From Jatrophihabitans telluris (GTDB lineage Bacteria; Actinomycetota; Actinomycetes; Mycobacteriales; Jatrophihabitantaceae): a DNA stretch of 64,000 nt. Positions 28,366-36,879 of this stretch are shown here, in pieces (the stretch's first letter is position 1; each line of letters opens with the position of its first letter). Made by a program: the position numbers and the translations under genes. The notes under the pieces were generated by a model. It made no database searches. It was given only the letters and a program-made list of their open reading frames with translations, and was not told where the DNA came from. The stretch lies in assembly GCF_023516435.1 (NCBI RefSeq), contig NZ_CP097332.1, forward strand, positions 496,001-560,000, written 5' to 3'.

Positions 28366-28791
28366 CTAGAGTTTGCGCAGGAAGTCGGGATCGTCGTCCG
28401 GGCCGACTGGACGCGACGTTCCCGGACGGTTCCCGCGTTGGCCTTGGCCGCGCCCGCCCAACCCACCGGGTCCGAACCCGCCGGAGCCGAATCCGCTTGC
28501 GCGGCCACCCCCCGACCCGAAGCCGGACCCGAAACCGCCGGACCCGGAACCGCCCGACCCGAACCCGCCGCGTCCGCGGGGTACGTCGCCGCCGTCGCCG
28601 GGTGAGGACGCTTTCGGCTTGCCGAAAAAGATCCAGAAGAACGCGGCGATCGGGAACAGGAGAATCAGGACGACCCACGCGAACTTCGGCAGCAGTCGGA
28701 TGCGGCTGTTGTCGGAGGTGAGGGAGTCGAAGATCGCCCAGAGCCAGAGCACCACGAGCGCTATCGCGAACAACGATCCCAGCTTGATCAC
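28366..28791 (-). CDS. Small membrane protein with phospholipase D N-terminal (PLDc_N) domain
   Basis: A 141-residue protein. Two helices flank the PLDc_N signature: VVLWLWAIFDSLTSD and FAWVVLILLFPIAAFFWIFFG. The second half is Gly/Ser/Phe/Arg-rich low complexity and ends GPDDDPDFLRKL. No phospholipase catalytic part is present. GTG 28791 is chosen to keep the first helix at the N-terminus; the frame is open further upstream but overlaps the ubiD start. It may be a membrane scaffold. Confidence 0.7.
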   Translation of the reverse strand: MIKLGSLFAIALVVLWLWAIFDSLTSDNSRIRLLPKFAWVVLILLFPIAAFFWIFFGKPKASSPGDGGDVPRGRGGFGSGGSGSGGFGSGFGSGGGRASGFGSGGFGPGGLGGRGQGQRGNRPGTSRPVGPDDDPDFLRKL

Positions 28792-28895
28792 GCCTTCGAG
28801 GGTACGTCGGTACGACCCCGCGTGCCGAAGCACTTGGCGCGCGCACAGGCAGAGGTCAGCGCACACTGCGGGACCCCCGTCCGGATACTGATGAG

Positions 28896-30350
28896 GTGGC
28901 ATACACAGATCTGAGCGAATTCGTGGCCGACCTGGAACGGTCCGGGGACCTGGTGCGGGTGAACGCGCCGGTCGACCCGCGGCTGGAGGTGACCGGCATC
29001 GTTCAGCGGGTGGTGGCCGGCAAGGGGCCGGCGTTGCTGTTCACCAACCCGACCCGTGGCCAGATGCCGCTGTTGATGAACCTGTTCGGAACCACCGACC
29101 GAATGTGCCGGGCCCTCGGAGTCCGGTCCTTCGACGAGATCGGCGACCGGATCGGTGAGCTGCTCAAGCCGGAACTTCCGCACGGCTTGTCCGGTCTTCG
29201 AGACGCCCTGGGCAAGGCGGCCCAGCTGCGCGCCCTGCCGCCCAAGCACGTGAAGAGGGCACCGTGCCAGGACGTGATCCTGCGCGAGGACGACGTCGAT
29301 CTCGACCGGCTGCCGGGAGTGCTGTCCTGGCCTCAGGACGGTGGAGTGTTCCTCAACCTCGGTCTGACTCACACCAAGCATCCCGAAACCGGCGCCCGCA
29401 ATCTCGGGATGTACCGACTGCAGCAGCAGGATTCGCGGACCGTCAGCCTGCATTGGCAGATCCACAAGGATTCGACCTCGCACGCGGCGGTGGCCGAGCG
29501 GGCCGGTGAGCGGTTGCCGGTGGCGATCGCCTTCGGCTGCCCACCCGCGGTCACCTACGCGGCCTCGGCTCCGTTGCCGGCCGACATCGACGAGTACCTG
29601 TTCGCCGGATTCCTGCAGCAGGAGCGGGTCGAGATGGTCGATTGCGTGTCGGTCCCGCTGCAGGTGCCGGCCAACGCCCAGATCGTCCTGGAGGGGTGGG
29701 TCGAACCGGGGCAGCGATTGCCGGAGGGGCCGTTCGGGGACCACACCGGCTTCTACACACCGGTCGAGCCGTTCCCGTTCATGCGGGTGGACGTCATGAC
29801 CATGCGCCGCGACCCGATCTACCAGTCGATCGTCGTGGGGCGTCCGCCCCAGGAGGACGGTCCGCTGGGCAAGGCCACCGAGCGGATCTTCCTGCCTCTG
29901 ATCAAGCTCACCCTGCCGGAGATCGTCGACTACGACCTGCCCGAGGCCGGGGTGTTCCACAATTGCGCGATCGTGTCCATCGACAAGCGGTTCCCCAAGC
30001 ACGCCCACAAGGTGATGAACGCGATCTGGGGCGCCGGCCTGCTGTCGCTGTCGAAGCTGATCGTCGTCGTCGACAAGGACTGCGACGTGCACGACTACAC
30101 CGAGGTTGCCTGGCGGGCGTTCGGCAACGTTGATTACGCCCACGACGTCGTGCACATGACCGGCCCGGTCGATCATCTGGACCACTCGTCCTACGAACAG
30201 TTCTACGGCGGCAAGCTCGGCATCGACGCGACGGCCAAGTGGGAGACCGAAGGGTATCGACGTGCGGGCGGGTGGCCGGAGGAGTGCGTGCTGGACGAGG
30301 ACACGCTGGCCCTCGTCGAGCGCCGCTGGCGGGAGTACGGCATCGGGTGA
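28896..30350 (+). CDS. UbiD family decarboxylase (menaquinone biosynthesis)
   Basis: A 484-residue prenyl-FMN-dependent decarboxylase. It starts with YTDLSEFVADLERSGDLVRV, and contains GMYRLQQQD and HWQIHKDSTSH near the cofactor site and EGPFGDHTGFYTPVEPFPF. Next to the MqnP prenyltransferase and UbiX, it is the predicted ring decarboxylase of the futalosine pathway, as for the UbiD homologue in Streptomyces. It needs the prenylated FMN made by UbiX. The start is GTG 28896. Confidence 0.92.
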   Translation: MAYTDLSEFVADLERSGDLVRVNAPVDPRLEVTGIVQRVVAGKGPALLFTNPTRGQMPLLMNLFGTTDRMCRALGVRSFDEIGDRIGELLKPELPHGLSGLRDALGKAAQLRALPPKHVKRAPCQDVILREDDVDLDRLPGVLSWPQDGGVFLNLGLTHTKHPETGARNLGMYRLQQQDSRTVSLHWQIHKDSTSHAAVAERAGERLPVAIAFGCPPAVTYAASAPLPADIDEYLFAGFLQQERVEMVDCVSVPLQVPANAQIVLEGWVEPGQRLPEGPFGDHTGFYTPVEPFPFMRVDVMTMRRDPIYQSIVVGRPPQEDGPLGKATERIFLPLIKLTLPEIVDYDLPEAGVFHNCAIVSIDKRFPKHAHKVMNAIWGAGLLSLSKLIVVVDKDCDVHDYTEVAWRAFGNVDYAHDVVHMTGPVDHLDHSSYEQFYGGKLGIDATAKWETEGYRRAGGWPEECVLDEDTLALVERRWREYGIG

Positions 30351-30387
30351 GCCGGATGCCTGACACCGCGTTTGGCACACTGAGCGG

Positions 30388-31296
30388 GTGAGTGCGTCGA
30401 CCGCCACCGTGCCCGGGCCGCAGGTCGGCAGGATTCGGGCCTTCCTGCGATTGGTGATGATCGAGCACTCCGTGTTCGCGTTGCCGTTCGCGCTGATCGC
30501 GGCGTTCACGGCCATGTGGTCGCAGGACCGCTCGATCCACTGGCGGCAGCTGGTGCTCATCCTGGTGGCCATGGTGTCCGCCCGCACGGTCGCGATGGCC
30601 GGAAACCGCATCCTCGACCGGCATTTCGATGCCCTCAATCCCCGTACCGCGAACCGGGAACTCGTCACGGGGGTCCTTTCCCTGTCGGTGGCCTGGCGCG
30701 GCCTGGGCGTGGCGCTGGCGATCTTCCTGGCCAGCGCGGCCCTGCTCGGTTGGTTGCCGTTGCTGCTCTCGCCGGTCGCCGTCGGGCTGCTGATCCTGTA
30801 CTCCTACGGCAAGCGGTTCACTGACTTCCCGCAGGTGCTGCTCGGCCTCGCGCAGGCGGTTGCTCCGATCGGGGCCTGGATGGGGGTGACCGGCGGGTTC
30901 GCCTGGCCGGCTACCGCGCTGGGCCTGGCCGTCGGAACCTGGATCGGTGGCTTCGACCTGATCTACTCGTGCCAGGACGCCGAGATCGATCGGCAGATCA
31001 AGTCCAGGTCCTTTCCCGCCCGGTTCGGTATCCCGTCCGCGCTGCGCTGGTCCTGCCTCACCCATGCCGCCACCGTGGCCTGTTACGCCTGGTTCGGCCT
31101 GGCCGCCGGCCTCGGGCCGATCTGGTGGGTCGGGCTGGCCGTCACGACGGCGGTGCTGGTCTACGAGCACGTCATCGTGCGCGCCGACGACCTGTCGCGC
31201 GTGAACCGGGCCTTCTTCACCGCCAACGGGTTCGTGGGGATCCAGCTGTTCCTGTTCGCGCTGATCGATCTGGTCGTCCAGGGCCTGCGTCCGTGA
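30388..31296 (+). CDS. mqnP: UbiA-family prenyltransferase of futalosine menaquinone pathway
   Basis: A 302-residue integral membrane prenyltransferase with about eight helices. The two prenyl-diphosphate/Mg sites are NRILDRHFDALNPRTANRE and DLIYSCQDAEIDRQ. It attaches a polyprenyl chain to the 1,4-dihydroxy-6-naphthoate-type acceptor. It lies between ubiD and ubiX; the ubiX start overlaps its stop (GTGA). The start is GTG 30388. The exact acceptor is inferred from context. Confidence 0.9.
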   Translation: MSASTATVPGPQVGRIRAFLRLVMIEHSVFALPFALIAAFTAMWSQDRSIHWRQLVLILVAMVSARTVAMAGNRILDRHFDALNPRTANRELVTGVLSLSVAWRGLGVALAIFLASAALLGWLPLLLSPVAVGLLILYSYGKRFTDFPQVLLGLAQAVAPIGAWMGVTGGFAWPATALGLAVGTWIGGFDLIYSCQDAEIDRQIKSRSFPARFGIPSALRWSCLTHAATVACYAWFGLAAGLGPIWWVGLAVTTAVLVYEHVIVRADDLSRVNRAFFTANGFVGIQLFLFALIDLVVQGLRP

Positions 31297-31949
31297 CGGC
31301 CGATGCGCGCCGGCCCTGGATCGTCGGCGTCTCCGGTGCCTCGGGAACCCCTTACGCCCGCGCCGTCGTCAACGGCCTGCTCGACGCGGGCCTACCGGTC
31401 GACCTCGTCGTCTCGAGAGCCGCCCGGCTGACCATCCTGGACGAGACCGGGATCGCGTTCCGGGACAGTCACTGGCAGGACGATCTCGCGTGCTGGCTGG
31501 GTCGCGAGGAACCGGGCCTCGAGGGCCCCGTCCGGTACTGGACCGCCGGTGATCTGGCCGCCGCGCCCGCCAGTGGGTCCTACCGCGCCCGGGGAATGAT
31601 CGTGGTCCCGGCCTCGACGGCGGCGGTGGCCGGCATCGCCATCGGACTGAGCAAGGATCTCCTGCAGCGGGCTGCGGATGTCAGCCTGAAGGAGCGACGC
31701 CCGTTGGTCATCGTCCCCCGCGAGACGCCGTATACCCGCAGCACGTTGTCGCACCTGCTCACGCTGCACGACGCCGGAGCGGTGGTGCTGCCCGCCAGCC
31801 CGGCTTTCTACGCCGGCGGGGGCTCGGTGGCGCAACTGGTGGACTTCGTCGCGGCCAAGGTGCTCGACGTCATCGGTGTCGAGCACAGCCTGATCACCCG
31901 TTGGACCGGACAGCTCGGGGCCGCCCGGCAGAAACCGGACGGCCCCTGA
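31293..31949 (+). CDS. ubiX: UbiX flavin prenyltransferase
   Basis: A 218-residue flavin prenyltransferase that makes prenyl-FMN, the cofactor of the UbiD enzyme two genes upstream. The FMN-binding start is IVGVSGASGTPYARAVV. Further blocks are IVVPASTAAVAGIAIGLSKD, LIVVPRETP-type (LVIVPRETPYTRSTLSHL) and ASPAFYAGGGSVAQLVDFV. The start is GTG 31293, overlapping mqnP. Confidence 0.95.
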   Translation: MTADARRPWIVGVSGASGTPYARAVVNGLLDAGLPVDLVVSRAARLTILDETGIAFRDSHWQDDLACWLGREEPGLEGPVRYWTAGDLAAAPASGSYRARGMIVVPASTAAVAGIAIGLSKDLLQRAADVSLKERRPLVIVPRETPYTRSTLSHLLTLHDAGAVVLPASPAFYAGGGSVAQLVDFVAAKVLDVIGVEHSLITRWTGQLGAARQKPDGP

Positions 31950-31972
31950 CTGCAGTCGAGGCTGGACCGTGC

Positions 31973-32527
31973 TCAGCCTTCGATCGCGCCGACGGCGGCG
32001 TCGGCCAAGTGCTCGGCAGCCGTGTCGAACCCGCCGCGCAGGGTGGTGTCAGCGATCCGGGAGCCGATGCCGGCGAGGGTGACGGCGGCGACGGCGAACA
32101 TCTCCGCGGTCAGCCACGGGTGCGGTTCGGGGTCCGGGTCGGGTCCGGGAGGCCAGGGCCACGGCCAATTCGGCGGCCACGGGATCGGCCGCGGGTGGGT
32201 GCCGCACCAGTCGTCGATCTCGGCGACCAACAGTTCGGCGCCGTTGCGCTTCTGGCCGTGCGCGTTGATCGCGTTCAGGGCCAGCTGGGCGACGAGCTCG
32301 ACGGCGGCCACGCGGACCTCCCGCGGCGGCAGCGGCTGCGGGTTCAGTTCGTCCGCGGCCCGGGACGCGCGCCCCGGCGGGATCGGCTGCGGGTTCAGTT
32401 CCACCTCGGCGGCGCGCGAGACGAAGCCGCCGAGCAGGACGAATGGGACGTGCGGATGCAGGATCTCGTACAGCTCCGGATGGGACCGGGCGATGATCTC
32501 CAGCAGCCGGGCAGTGCTTGTGGCCAT
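31973..32527 (-). CDS. Uncharacterised protein with repeated LNPQP(I/L)PP motifs
   Basis: A 184-residue protein of unknown function. After an N-terminal helix (TARLLEIIARSHPELYEIL) it has two copies of the motif, ELNPQPIPPG and ELNPQPLPPRE, then a central helical part, a Pro/Trp-rich stretch (PRPIPWPPNWPWPWPPGPDP) and a C-terminal helix. No signal peptide or membrane helix is evident. The ATG at 32525-32527 has AAGGAAG upstream. It is convergent with ubiX (23-bp gap). I recognise the LNPQPLPP motif as recurrent in uncharacterised bacterial proteins but know no function for it. Confidence 0.65.
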   Translation of the reverse strand: MATSTARLLEIIARSHPELYEILHPHVPFVLLGGFVSRAAEVELNPQPIPPGRASRAADELNPQPLPPREVRVAAVELVAQLALNAINAHGQKRNGAELLVAEIDDWCGTHPRPIPWPPNWPWPWPPGPDPDPEPHPWLTAEMFAVAAVTLAGIGSRIADTTLRGGFDTAAEHLADAAVGAIEG

Positions 32528-32602
32528 GGTGTCTTCCTTCCCCGAGTGACCGCTCACTGCGGCCGCACCCCTGAGGAGCAGCTGCACCCGCGCACTGATA
32601 CG

Positions 32603-32722
32603 GACCGCTGTCCGAACCGCTGTCCGGATGGCTGATACCGACGGCTGACCGAACCCACTGTCCAACGCGTTGCCCGAACCCGCTGACCGAACCCGCTGTC
32701 CGAGCCGCAGTCCGAAGCGCTG
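32603..32722. repeat. Imperfect 12-13 bp tandem repeats before the Lrp gene
   Basis: The 258-bp gap 32528-32785 is largely made of degenerate copies of CCGAACCCGCTGTC and CCGCTGTCCGAA. It separates two divergent genes and may contain their promoters, but I see no clear -35/-10 pair. Confidence 0.6.
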
Positions 32723-32785
32723 CCTGCCGCCCGGCTCCGTGGCCGGTGCTGGGTCTCCCGGCGGCCACCTGCCAGACTGCCTGGC

Positions 32786-33253
32786 ATGGATTCAGTCGAC
32801 CGCGCCCTGCTCGATGCGTTGCGAGCCAACGCCCGCGCGACGTTCGCGGAGCTTGCTCGCGAGGTCGGGCTGTCGGCCCCGGCGGTGCACGAGCGGGTGG
32901 GCAAGCTCGAGGCGGCCGGCATCATTACCGGCTACCACGCCGCGGTGGCTCCGGAGTCCCTCGGGTACTCGATGAGCGCCCTGGTCGGCGTGTTCCTCTC
33001 CGACACCGCCGACGAGGATGCGGTCGCGGAGCAGATCGCCGCGATCGGCGCGGTCGAGGACTGCTGGTTCGTCGCTGGGGAGGAGTCGTTCGTGGTCAAG
33101 GTCCGCGTCCCGGACATCGGTGGCCTGGAGCGGGCGATCCGCGATCTGTCGAAGCTGGACGGCGTGTCGCGTACCCGATCGACCGTCGTCCTTTCGACCC
33201 GGTTCGAAGGACGCGTGCAGTCCGCGCGACCGTCCGCTGAGAACGCGCTGTAG
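32786..33253 (+). CDS. Lrp/AsnC family transcriptional regulator
   Basis: A 155-residue feast/famine regulator. The HTH is DRALLDALRANARATFAELA, then REVGLSAPAVHERVGKLEAAG; the C-terminal RAM domain has VEDCWFVAGEESFVVKVRV. Effector and targets are unknown. It is divergent from the LNPQPLPP gene and upstream of the mannosyltransferase by about 65 bp. Confidence 0.93.
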   Translation: MDSVDRALLDALRANARATFAELAREVGLSAPAVHERVGKLEAAGIITGYHAAVAPESLGYSMSALVGVFLSDTADEDAVAEQIAAIGAVEDCWFVAGEESFVVKVRVPDIGGLERAIRDLSKLDGVSRTRSTVVLSTRFEGRVQSARPSAENAL

Positions 33254-33319
33254 CTACCTGAGCAGAATCAGAACCAGGACCCGTAGAGTCTCGTGATCGT
33301 GAATCCGGAGGACGGGCAG

Positions 33320-34060
33320 ATGGCGCAGGACCCGAAGATCGTCGTGGTGGTGCCGACCTACAACGAGGTCGAAAGCTTGCCGGTGTTGATCGCTCAGCTG
33401 CGCGAACTCGGCCAACCGAACCTGCACGTTCTGGTGGTGGACGACAACTCCCCGGACGGCACCGGCAAGCTGGCCGACGAGCTGGCCGATGAACTGGCCG
33501 GCTCGGGGGGCGGGACGATCTCGACCCTGCACCGGCAGGAGAAGGACGGCCTGGGGCGGGCCTACGTGGCCGGTATGACCCGGGCGCTGGCCGATGGCGC
33601 CGACATCGTCATCCAGATGGATGCGGACCTGTCGCATCCCGTCTCGGTGATACCGGCCATGGTCGAGCTGCTGACGAGGACGGACGCGGCGATGGTGATC
33701 GGTTCCCGTTACGTGCCGGGCGGGTCGACGGCCTCGGAGTGGCCCTGGCACCGCAAAGCTCTGTCGGCGTGGGCGAACCTCTACGTGAACGCGATCCTGC
33801 ATCTGCACGTCAGGGACGCCACGGCCGGGTTCAAGGCGTGGCGGTCGAGCACGCTGGCCGCTCTCGATCTGCCCTCGATCCGCAGCAACGGTTACTCGTT
33901 CCAGGTGGAGATGAACTACCGCACCGTGCAGCGCGGCCTGCCTATCGTCGAGGTGCCCATCCGGTTCGAGGAGCGTGCGCAGGGTGCGTCGAAGATGACC
34001 CTGAAGGTACAACTGGAATCGGCCCGGACTCCCTGGAAGCTGCGGTTCGCCCGCCACTGA
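33320..34060 (+). CDS. Polyprenol monophosphomannose synthase (GT2)
   Basis: A 246-residue family 2 glycosyltransferase of the Dpm1/Ppm1 type. It probably moves mannose from GDP-mannose to polyprenyl phosphate, giving the donor for lipoglycan and protein mannosylation. Motifs are VVVVPTYNEVESLP, VLVVDDNSPDGTGKLAD, and the metal-binding IQMDADLSHP. The C-terminal block is PIVEVPIRFEERAQGASKM. It has no membrane helices, and no acyltransferase (Lnt) domain is fused as in M. tuberculosis Ppm1. ATG 33320 is preferred over GTG 33293 because CGGAGG lies 8 nt before it. Confidence 0.9.
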   Translation: MAQDPKIVVVVPTYNEVESLPVLIAQLRELGQPNLHVLVVDDNSPDGTGKLADELADELAGSGGGTISTLHRQEKDGLGRAYVAGMTRALADGADIVIQMDADLSHPVSVIPAMVELLTRTDAAMVIGSRYVPGGSTASEWPWHRKALSAWANLYVNAILHLHVRDATAGFKAWRSSTLAALDLPSIRSNGYSFQVEMNYRTVQRGLPIVEVPIRFEERAQGASKMTLKVQLESARTPWKLRFARH

Positions 34061-34087
34061 CGTCCCCGCCGTCCTGCCTCACCCACG

Positions 34088-34163
34088 CGCCCCTGTCTCA
34101 CCCGCGGCCCCTGTCTCACCCGCGCGCCCCTGTCTCACCCGCGCGCCCCTGTCTCACCCGCGC
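34088..34163. repeat. 17-18 bp tandem repeat, CCCCTGTCTCACCCGCG
   Basis: Four copies of CCCCTGTCTCACCCGCG with short GC spacers, directly after the mannosyltransferase stop and before repeat family B. No coding potential. Confidence 0.8.
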
Positions 34164-34297
34164 GAATGGGCAGTTTGACGGCGAATGGGCGCCCAGGACT
34201 GCCCATTCGCGCCCGAACTGCCCATTCGCGGGGAGCTGGGTCGCGCCCGAACTGCCCATTCGCGGGGAGCTGGGTCGCCCCGAACTGCCCATTCGCG
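34161..34297. repeat. Family B repeats: GCGAATGGGCAGT in both orientations
   Basis: Two plus-orientation copies (the second diverged) and four inverted copies of the 13-bp core GCGAATGGGCAGT. The last copies lie in a 30-bp direct repeat containing GGGGAGCTGGGTCGC. The opposed copies can form strong hairpins between the mannosyltransferase and VOC genes and may end transcription. Confidence 0.85.
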
Positions 34298-34329
34298 AGC
34301 AGCCGGGGGACGACGGCACAATCGGGGGC

Positions 34330-34773
34330 ATGCGACAGAGCCTGCAATTGATCACCCTGGCGGTCTCCGATGTCGACGCCAGCCGCGGTTTCTACAGCGA
34401 TGGTCTCGGTTGGACACCCGTCCTCGATCTGCCCGAGGTGGTGTTCTATCAAGTCGGCCACGGACTGTTGCTGTCGCTGTTCAGGCGCGAGGACTTCTCC
34501 GACGACGTCGGTGCGCCGGCCGAGGCCGGCTCGGGTTTCAGCCTCGCTCAGGTCGTCGACTCCACCGGGACGGTCGATGCGATCGCGGCCGCGGCCCGCG
34601 CTGCGGGTGCTGAGATCCTCAAGCCACCGCAGCAGGCCAGCTTCGGTGGCTATCACACCTACTTCGCTGACCCGGACGGACATCGCTGGGAGATTGCTTA
34701 CAACCCTGGCTTCTCCGTGGCCGAAGACGGCACCGTCTCACTTTCAGAGATCACCGTGAGCGACCACCCGTGA
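34330..34773 (+). CDS. VOC family protein (glyoxalase/bleomycin-resistance fold)
   Basis: A 147-residue vicinal-oxygen-chelate protein with two beta-alpha-beta modules: LQLITLAVSDVDASRGFYSD, then GYHTYFADPDGHRWEIAYNP. Metal-ligand candidates are Glu and His in the second module. Similar proteins are often named glyoxalases, but the substrate is unknown. ATG 34330 follows GGGGGC; the frame is open upstream only through the repeats. Confidence 0.85.
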   Translation: MRQSLQLITLAVSDVDASRGFYSDGLGWTPVLDLPEVVFYQVGHGLLLSLFRREDFSDDVGAPAEAGSGFSLAQVVDSTGTVDAIAAAARAAGAEILKPPQQASFGGYHTYFADPDGHRWEIAYNPGFSVAEDGTVSLSEITVSDHP

Positions 34774-34898
34774 TCGTTGCGTTGAATCGCCTGTTTTCTA
34801 AGGCGTATCTCGATCGCCGATGGAGAATCTTCATGTTTCATTGAGGAAAGTCGCGGTTCGCCCGCGTGGATGACCGCGATCCGCTACCGTTCACGATC

Positions 34899-36083
34899 AT
34901 GATCAACAAGAACAATTCCCCACGTTGGAAGACACTTGCGGTGAGCGTGGCTGCGGCAGTCGCGGCCGGCACGATTGGTTTCGCTGCGGTAGAGGCTGCG
35001 TCCCCGCAGAAGGCGGCGGGTGCTTCGACACCTGGCAAGGTGCCCGGGCTGTACGCGTATCCGGCCTCCATGCCGAGCTACACCAACCTCAAATTCAGTA
35101 CCACGCTCTACAGTGATCCCGGCGCCCAAGCCCACATCTTCTGGGCTCATCAGTTCGGCATGACCAACGGCAAAGTCGGCTACGTCGGCACCCAGACCAC
35201 TCGCGACAAGGCGGGTAACAACCTATGGCTGTTCTCGGTGTGGGGCGCGACGGACTGTGAGGCGAACCCGGGCGCAAACCTCAACGGGAACTGTGTCCAC
35301 AGCACCGACGGCCAGCCGGGTGCGAGCGCGCGGATCAACTACCGGTGGAAGACCGGCGTGACCTACGGAATGCGGCTGTTGAAGATCGCCGGTCGCCCCG
35401 GGTGGTGGAACGCGTCGCTCATCGATGGGACGAACGCGAAGACCGTCTCGATCGGCAACCTGCAGATCGGGGCAAACGCGACCAAGGTGGCCCCGAATGT
35501 CAGCTGGGTCGAATACTTCAGCTGGAGCAACCCCGCAGCGGTCTGCTCCAACCAGGCCAACAGCTCCGCTCGTTTCGGTCCGATGACCGGCGACGGGGGC
35601 ACGGTGAAATACAGCAGGACCAAGCTTGGGGAGTATTGCCAGGACGGCGATCACGTGAGCATCGACGCGGGCGGAGCCGCCCTGCTGGCGGCGACCCCGG
35701 CGGGTGGCGCGACGCCGAAACCGGCCGCCGATCCGGTCGTCAAGCCGGCCCTGAAGCCGGCCCTGAAGCCGGCCCTGAAGCCGGCCCTGAAACCGGCCCT
35801 GAATCCGTCGCCGACCGCCATGGCCAGCTCAGCGCTGACCGGCACCGCCGCCGGTTCGACCACGTCCCCCGCGACAAAGCTCTCAGTGAAGCCCTCAACG
35901 AAGCCGTCCGTGACGGCCAGCGCGCCGACGTCCACCCCGACGGCGCAACCCACGGCGCGGCCGAGCAGGCCGGTACGTCCGTCTCGCGGGGATCGGTGGA
36001 GCGAGCGCCGTCGTCGCCCGCTGCGCAACTGGCACGGTCACAGGCACGGTAAATGGGCGCCGGATGAGGACCTGAAGTGGTAG
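34899..36083 (+). CDS. Secreted protein, DUF3472-like, with ALKP-repeat tail
   Basis: A 394-residue exported protein. A basic start and the hydrophobic stretch LAVSVAAAVAAGTIGFAAVEA form a signal peptide. Residues 50-250 resemble DUF3472: IFWAHQFGMTNGKVGYVGTQ and a Trp/Cys-rich core. The tail has five Ala-Leu-Lys-Pro repeats, then a Ser/Thr/Pro-rich part and a strongly basic C-terminus. It has no sortase motif. It may bind wall polymers through the basic tail; this is inference. ATG 34899 starts the signal peptide; an upstream GTG at 34866 also exists. Confidence 0.65.
   Translation: MINKNNSPRWKTLAVSVAAAVAAGTIGFAAVEAASPQKAAGASTPGKVPGLYAYPASMPSYTNLKFSTTLYSDPGAQAHIFWAHQFGMTNGKVGYVGTQTTRDKAGNNLWLFSVWGATDCEANPGANLNGNCVHSTDGQPGASARINYRWKTGVTYGMRLLKIAGRPGWWNASLIDGTNAKTVSIGNLQIGANATKVAPNVSWVEYFSWSNPAAVCSNQANSSARFGPMTGDGGTVKYSRTKLGEYCQDGDHVSIDAGGAALLAATPAGGATPKPAADPVVKPALKPALKPALKPALKPALNPSPTAMASSALTGTAAGSTTSPATKLSVKPSTKPSVTASAPTSTPTAQPTARPSRPVRPSRGDRWSERRRRPLRNWHGHRHGKWAPDEDLKW
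35742..35801 (+). repeat. 12-bp tandem repeat encoding ALKP
   Basis: Five copies of AAGCCGGCCCTG (the last slightly changed), in frame in the tail of the secreted protein. The wall-spanning linker length may vary by slippage. Confidence 0.85.
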
Positions 36084-36146
36084 CCGAGCCAGCCCTCCCG
36101 AGCCCATCGGCCCAGTCCACCCCAGTCCACCTCAGCCCGCCCAGCA

Positions 36147-36222
36147 CGTTGACGTTGCCCTAGTTGCTCCACAGATCTCGTTGAGGTTGCCCTTGTTGCG
36201 CGCAACAAGGGCAACCTCAACG
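36147..36222. repeat. Family A repeats with a perfect 44-bp palindrome
   Basis: One inverted GTC-variant copy (36147-36167, with a TAG variant in the core), then at 36179-36222 an inverted and a direct CTC-variant copy abut to give a perfect 22+22 bp palindrome. The minus-strand PaiB stop is 4 bp away, and the secreted-protein gene ends at 36083. A bidirectional terminator role is plausible. Confidence 0.9.
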
Positions 36223-36226
36223 GGTT

Positions 36227-36835
36227 TTAGGGCAGCCGGTCGGCGATCTTGCGCGCAATCGGATCGGCCGGTCCCAGACCGGCGACCACGCCGGCCTGGT
36301 CGGCTTCCGTGCGATTCTGGCTGAGCTTGGACTTGGCCTCGACCCGGAAAATCACCAGTTCCAGCCCCACGATTGCCCGCAACTGCCCGTCGATGAACGC
36401 CGGCGGTGCGTCCGTGACCGACCATGGATCGGCGCGCGAAGCTTCGTGTCGCTCGGTCAATCGCGTGACGATCCCGCGTAGCCACTCGACGTCGTCGTGG
36501 GCGACAAGCCGCCCGTAGACGTGAACCGTCTCGTAGTTCCACGTCGGCACCACCCGGCCGTGTTCGGGCTTGCTCGCGTAGAAACCGGGCGAGATGTACG
36601 CATCGGGACCGCGGAGAATCGCCAGCACATCCCCGGTCGCCTCCCACTGCGGATTGTTGCGGGCAACGTGTCCCAGCAGGCGGCCGTGCGGCCCACCGCC
36701 GGCGTCGTAGAGCAAAGGCAGGAAGGTCGCGACCAGGCCGTCCGGACCGGTACCGACGAGGTCTGCGGTGTTAACCGACTCCAGCACCTGGCGGGCGCGT
36801 TCGGGTGGCATGACGAAGTGCGACGGGACGTACAC
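36227..36835 (-). CDS. FMN-binding negative transcriptional regulator (PaiB family)
   Basis: A 202-residue PaiB-like protein of the split-barrel flavin-binding fold. The start VYVPSHFVMPPERARQVLES and the blocks LPLLYDAGG, GHVARNNPQW, YISPGFYASKPEHGRVVPTWNY and VHVYGRLVAHDD match the family. In Bacillus, PaiB represses protease and sporulation genes; the role here is unknown. The start GTG 36833-36835 gives the standard N-terminus. It is divergent from mqnE with about 44 bp between. Confidence 0.9.
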   Translation of the reverse strand: MYVPSHFVMPPERARQVLESVNTADLVGTGPDGLVATFLPLLYDAGGGPHGRLLGHVARNNPQWEATGDVLAILRGPDAYISPGFYASKPEHGRVVPTWNYETVHVYGRLVAHDDVEWLRGIVTRLTERHEASRADPWSVTDAPPAFIDGQLRAIVGLELVIFRVEAKSKLSQNRTEADQAGVVAGLGPADPIARKIADRLP

Positions 36836-36879
36836 CCGTCCAGTCTGGCACCCCGGCGCGCACACGTACCCTGGTCGAC

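Noticed and set aside
28788-30668. 626-codon open frame on the minus strand
   Set aside because: It is antisense to ubiD and mqnP, has no recognisable domain, and reflects high GC in the third codon position of the real genes.
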